Source of the DNA: Lojkania enalia
Lineage: Eukaryota; Ascomycota; Dothideomycetes; Pleosporales
Length of the DNA: 64,000 bases
Reading direction: 5' to 3'
Assembly: GCA_010094045.1 (NCBI GenBank)
Contig: ML986636.1
Span: 1 to 64,000, forward strand
This document shows positions 61,501 to 64,000 of this stretch, piece by piece (within the stretch, counting starts at the first letter, position 1; every line of letters starts with the position of its first letter). Under the pieces are notes generated by a model. The model was given only the letters and a program-made list of their open reading frames with translations, made no database searches and had not been told where the DNA came from. The position numbers were made by a program, and so were the translations under genes.

Positions 61501-63460
61501 GCGGTAGTTAATATAGAAGTAGAGGCTACCCCCTAGTTTTCATATAAACAGGACTGGTGCTATAGTTAGAAAGTTGCTAACCCGAATAAATCCTTTATTA
61601 AGGAGCTCTATTAGAGTTTTCTAAAGGATAAGGAGTATCTCTTATAACATTCTATATAAAGGACCTAAGGGGATCCTTAGAGGGCTTCTATCTTTCCCTT
61701 CCAGCTCGATTATATAGTCTACTCCTAGTCTTAAAAGCGGTAGCTTATTAGCTTCCTATTAATTAAAGGTATAGAGCTATTATATATATTCCTTAGGGAG
61801 TTTTATATAAGGGTCCGTCTTCAGCTTATTTTCTAGAGCCTTCTAAATATCAGCTATACTAACGGTAAAGATGTAGGGTAGTTTAGTAAGAGAATCTTAC
61901 AGGCGTCTCCTATAGCGTTTTACTATAGTAGAGAAAGTATATACTAAGACTTGGGTAATATTAGCCGTGTATTACTACTTCTAAAGCTTCTAGTTTTATA
62001 CGATTACCCCCGTTCTATAAATATATAGGATTTCCGTTTTTAGGTTAATAATTGCGTCCTTACTTTACCTCTATAAACGTCCTAAGATTATACTATAATC
62101 TCCTTCTATTCTTAGGACTATGTAAGTAAATATCCGACCTGGACCTACTCGACTCCTACCTATATCTAGTAAGTTAATAATAGCTACCTTTTTAATAATT
62201 CTAGCCGAGAAGTCGCTGAATAATAAGGCTGTTAATAGTATTAGGAGGTAGAAGTATTCTAGTCTAGCCTTTTATACAATCCTTTTCTCGACTATTATAT
62301 ATAAGTTACAGCTATTATCTATTAAGGCGAGAAGGCTAAAGGTATTATTAAGTAGTGCGGGGGCTGTAAATAGAGCGCTAGTCATCTAAAATCGATTAAA
62401 TTCATCTAGTACTTATTTATTTACCTGCTCTTTTTATAGCTCTAAGCGCCGACTTCCGTTTAAAGCGATACTTTTCCTGTTCTATTAGCTTAGGCTATAT
62501 CTCTATATTCCTTATTATACTAAATAGGCGCTAGCGGTATTATACAAGCCTAATTAAACTATATACTATTCTTGGGCGGAGTATAGCAGTAACTTTAGTA
62601 AAGTAACCCCCGTTTCTATAGGTAAAACAGGTATTCTATTATTTCTAAGCCTTTAGCTCTTTCTCGGTAATATTTCTTATCTTCTCTAGTAGCTAAGACC
62701 TTATATCTAGGTACTGTACGAATCCGTAATTAGCTGTTAGCGTTTAGTCTATAGTATTATTAATAGTAGCTAATAGTTGTGGTTGCGGGAGCGGCATAAG
62801 TAGCTGTCTCTGGCTGTCTCTTATCCAACTGGTCTTCCCCCTACTAAAGGGCTATATAAAAGTACTATCGAGTTTAGCTGCTTTAAGATGGTTATTAAGA
62901 ATATAAAGTTTCTGTATAAAGGTCGTATACGACGTAAGGTCTTTCTTACTAATACTGCTAATTATTAATTAGCGGAGCTTAGGACAAATCTTCCCTTCTA
63001 GATCTTATATCTTAACTTAGTCTGGGTAAGAGTTGTATAACGCTTCTATAGAGAGACGATTATATTTAACTAGGAACTTAACAAAGGTTTTTATACTACT
63101 TTTCCAAATAGAGTATGCTTTACGGTCTCTTTAGAACTTGTCCAGCTTATTAAGTATAGCTTTTATACGAATAGGCTTAGTAGTTATTAATAGTATAGTT
63201 AGCGAGACGCTCTTCTTAGGGGCTAAATACTTATTTAGTTGCTCCTCGAGCTTCTAATAAAGGCTTGTTCTTTTAAGTTGCTATTACTGCTTTTCTTTCT
63301 CTAGGCATTCTAGCCTGGCTACTATTTTAGCAAACTGTCTCTATACAGTCGCTATATCGAATTCTTGTTCTACCGGTCTATTTTAGTCTATAACTTTATA
63401 TAGTAGTAGGTCTACTTAGTAGTTAAAATAGAATCTAGTGCAGTATAAGCTTTAACAAAT

Positions 63461-63662
63461 TAAGAAGGTCTGAGGATATAATAGGATCAGATATAATAAG
63501 AATCTATTATTATTAAAGCTAAAGAAAGAGAAGAGAAGGTATACGGTGGTGAGATATATATTATTCGCTTACTTTAGTCCAGGTAGGTATAGGGTCGTAT
63601 AAGGGCAACTACTATTATAGTATCACAGGAACGGGACCGAGTTACAGGCTAGGACCTTTATA
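63461..63662 (-). repeat. Gypsy K right LTR (5' in coding sense)
   Basis: 202 bp, TAAGAAGGTCTGAGG to ACCTTTATA. Flanked outside by ATAAT. Confidence 0.88.
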
Positions 63663-63667
63663 ATAAT

Positions 63668-64000
63668 TGTAGATAGACTTATAAAATACACCTATTTTAT
63701 TCCCTATAATAAAGTATTATTAGTAGAATAAGTTGTAAACACTTTCCTAAAATAGATTATTATATAATATAGAGTACTATAGAAAATAATTATAGACTAA
63801 AATACTAAGTTTATTTTAAAGTTTTAGTAAATAATTATAAACTTACTAGAAATTAAATATAAGATATCTATAGTATTCTACCTATAAATAGATAGATAAA
63901 TAGAACAAATAAACTAAATAGTAGAATAATACTTAAAATACTACTTTAACTATAGATAAAATAATTAGATAATACTACTACTAATAGTATAACTCGCATA
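63668..64000 (+). pseudogene. Gypsy L integrase core, partial at window edge
   Basis: Reads IIVDRLIKYTYFIPYNKVLL, then IIIDQNTKFILKFQ and LQINRQIEQINQIVEQYLKY, matching the retroviral-type integrase core (VVDRLTKYAHFIP, SDR..F.SKFW, HPQTDGQTER). In these motifs Asp has become Asn and Trp and Gln codons have become stops. Continues beyond the window. Confidence 0.82.

Larger units (their letters stand above)
58398..63662 (-). mobile_element. Gypsy K LTR retrotransposon, RIP-inactivated
   Basis: 5,265 bp with 202-bp LTRs and target duplication ATAAT (58393-58397, 63663-63667). Same family as J, opposite strand, about 240 bp shorter, so one of the two has an indel. Minus-strand order from the right: gag about 63,400-62,350, protease about 62,330-62,170, RT about 61,750-61,050, RNase H about 60,950-60,450, integrase about 59,950-59,100. 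The pyrimidine tract CCCCTCCTCCTCCTCCTC after the left LTR is the polypurine tract in coding sense. Inserted in the integrase of Gypsy L. Confidence 0.88.
46096..64000 (+). mobile_element. Gypsy L LTR retrotransposon, split by three insertions, runs off window
   Basis: Ty3/Gypsy order on the plus strand: LTR, gag (46,570-48,249), then Copia-3, protease (about 54,180-54,480), RT first half (about 54,780-55,211), then Fot1-like B, RT second half and RNase H (57,055-57,960), integrase (about 58,000-58,392), then Gypsy K, and integrase core to the window end. Removing the three inserts and one target duplication each restores a continuous polyprotein reading. Confidence 0.82.

Noticed and set aside
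4915..64000. Extreme A+T content as a sign of mitochondrial DNA or a centromere core.
   Set aside because: No mitochondrial genes or rRNA were recognised, and nearly all of the block resolves into nuclear transposon families with target duplications. A pericentromeric location is possible but cannot be shown here.

Overview
The window looks like a filamentous ascomycete (Pezizomycotina) chromosome segment mutated by repeat-induced point mutation (RIP). From about 4,915 to the end the DNA is extremely A+T rich, TpA is everywhere and CpA/TpG are nearly absent, while CpG often survives. Coding frames of transposon proteins can be followed for hundreds of codons without indels, interrupted only by stops explained by C:G to T:A changes (CAA/CAG to TAA/TAG, CGA to TGA, TGG to TAG). 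No intact protein-coding gene was found. The species cannot be named from this sequence.

Layout. (1) 1-4,914 is a more balanced-composition flank. It holds the tail of an unmutated Copia LTR (1-110), a full-length broken copy of the histone acetyltransferase gene gcn5 on the minus strand (1000-2289, one intron kept, five premature stops, no frameshift), and a second broken minus-strand reading frame of unknown function (3771-4259, four premature stops). (2) About 4,915-42,070 is best read as one old plus-strand Ty3/Gypsy element ('H') inflated by nested insertions: Fot1/pogo-like DNA transposons C, E-outer (with sibling E-inner inside it), A (with Copia-1 inside) and I (with Gypsy J inside), a SINE-like unit, and Gypsy M (with Copia-2 inside). 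(3) 42,071-46,095 holds a truncated Fot1-like element F, an LTR split by another Fot1-like element F', and an unassigned LTR-like stretch. (4) 46,096-64,000 is a second plus-strand Gypsy element ('L'), split by Copia-3, Fot1-like B and Gypsy K, running off the right edge in its integrase.

Many boundaries are supported by target-site duplications (TSDs) and terminal repeats: TA for the DNA transposons; TATAT and TAAAT for Copia-2 and -3; GTAAC (one side visible) for Copia-1; ATTAG for J; ATAAT for K. An assembly gap of 225 N lies at 18853-19077. From sibling copies it should contain the rest of the Copia-1 LTR and about 90 bp of element A.

The recognisable protein functions are transposition functions (gag, protease, reverse transcriptase, RNase H, integrase, chromodomain-like tails, DDE transposases), all inactivated. 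The exceptions are the gcn5 relic and the unknown frame at 3771-4259. Short inserts (LTR fragment of 110 bp, SINE-like unit of 239 bp, an island of about 273 bp) are much less mutated than the long elements around them, as expected if RIP needs a few hundred bases of homology.
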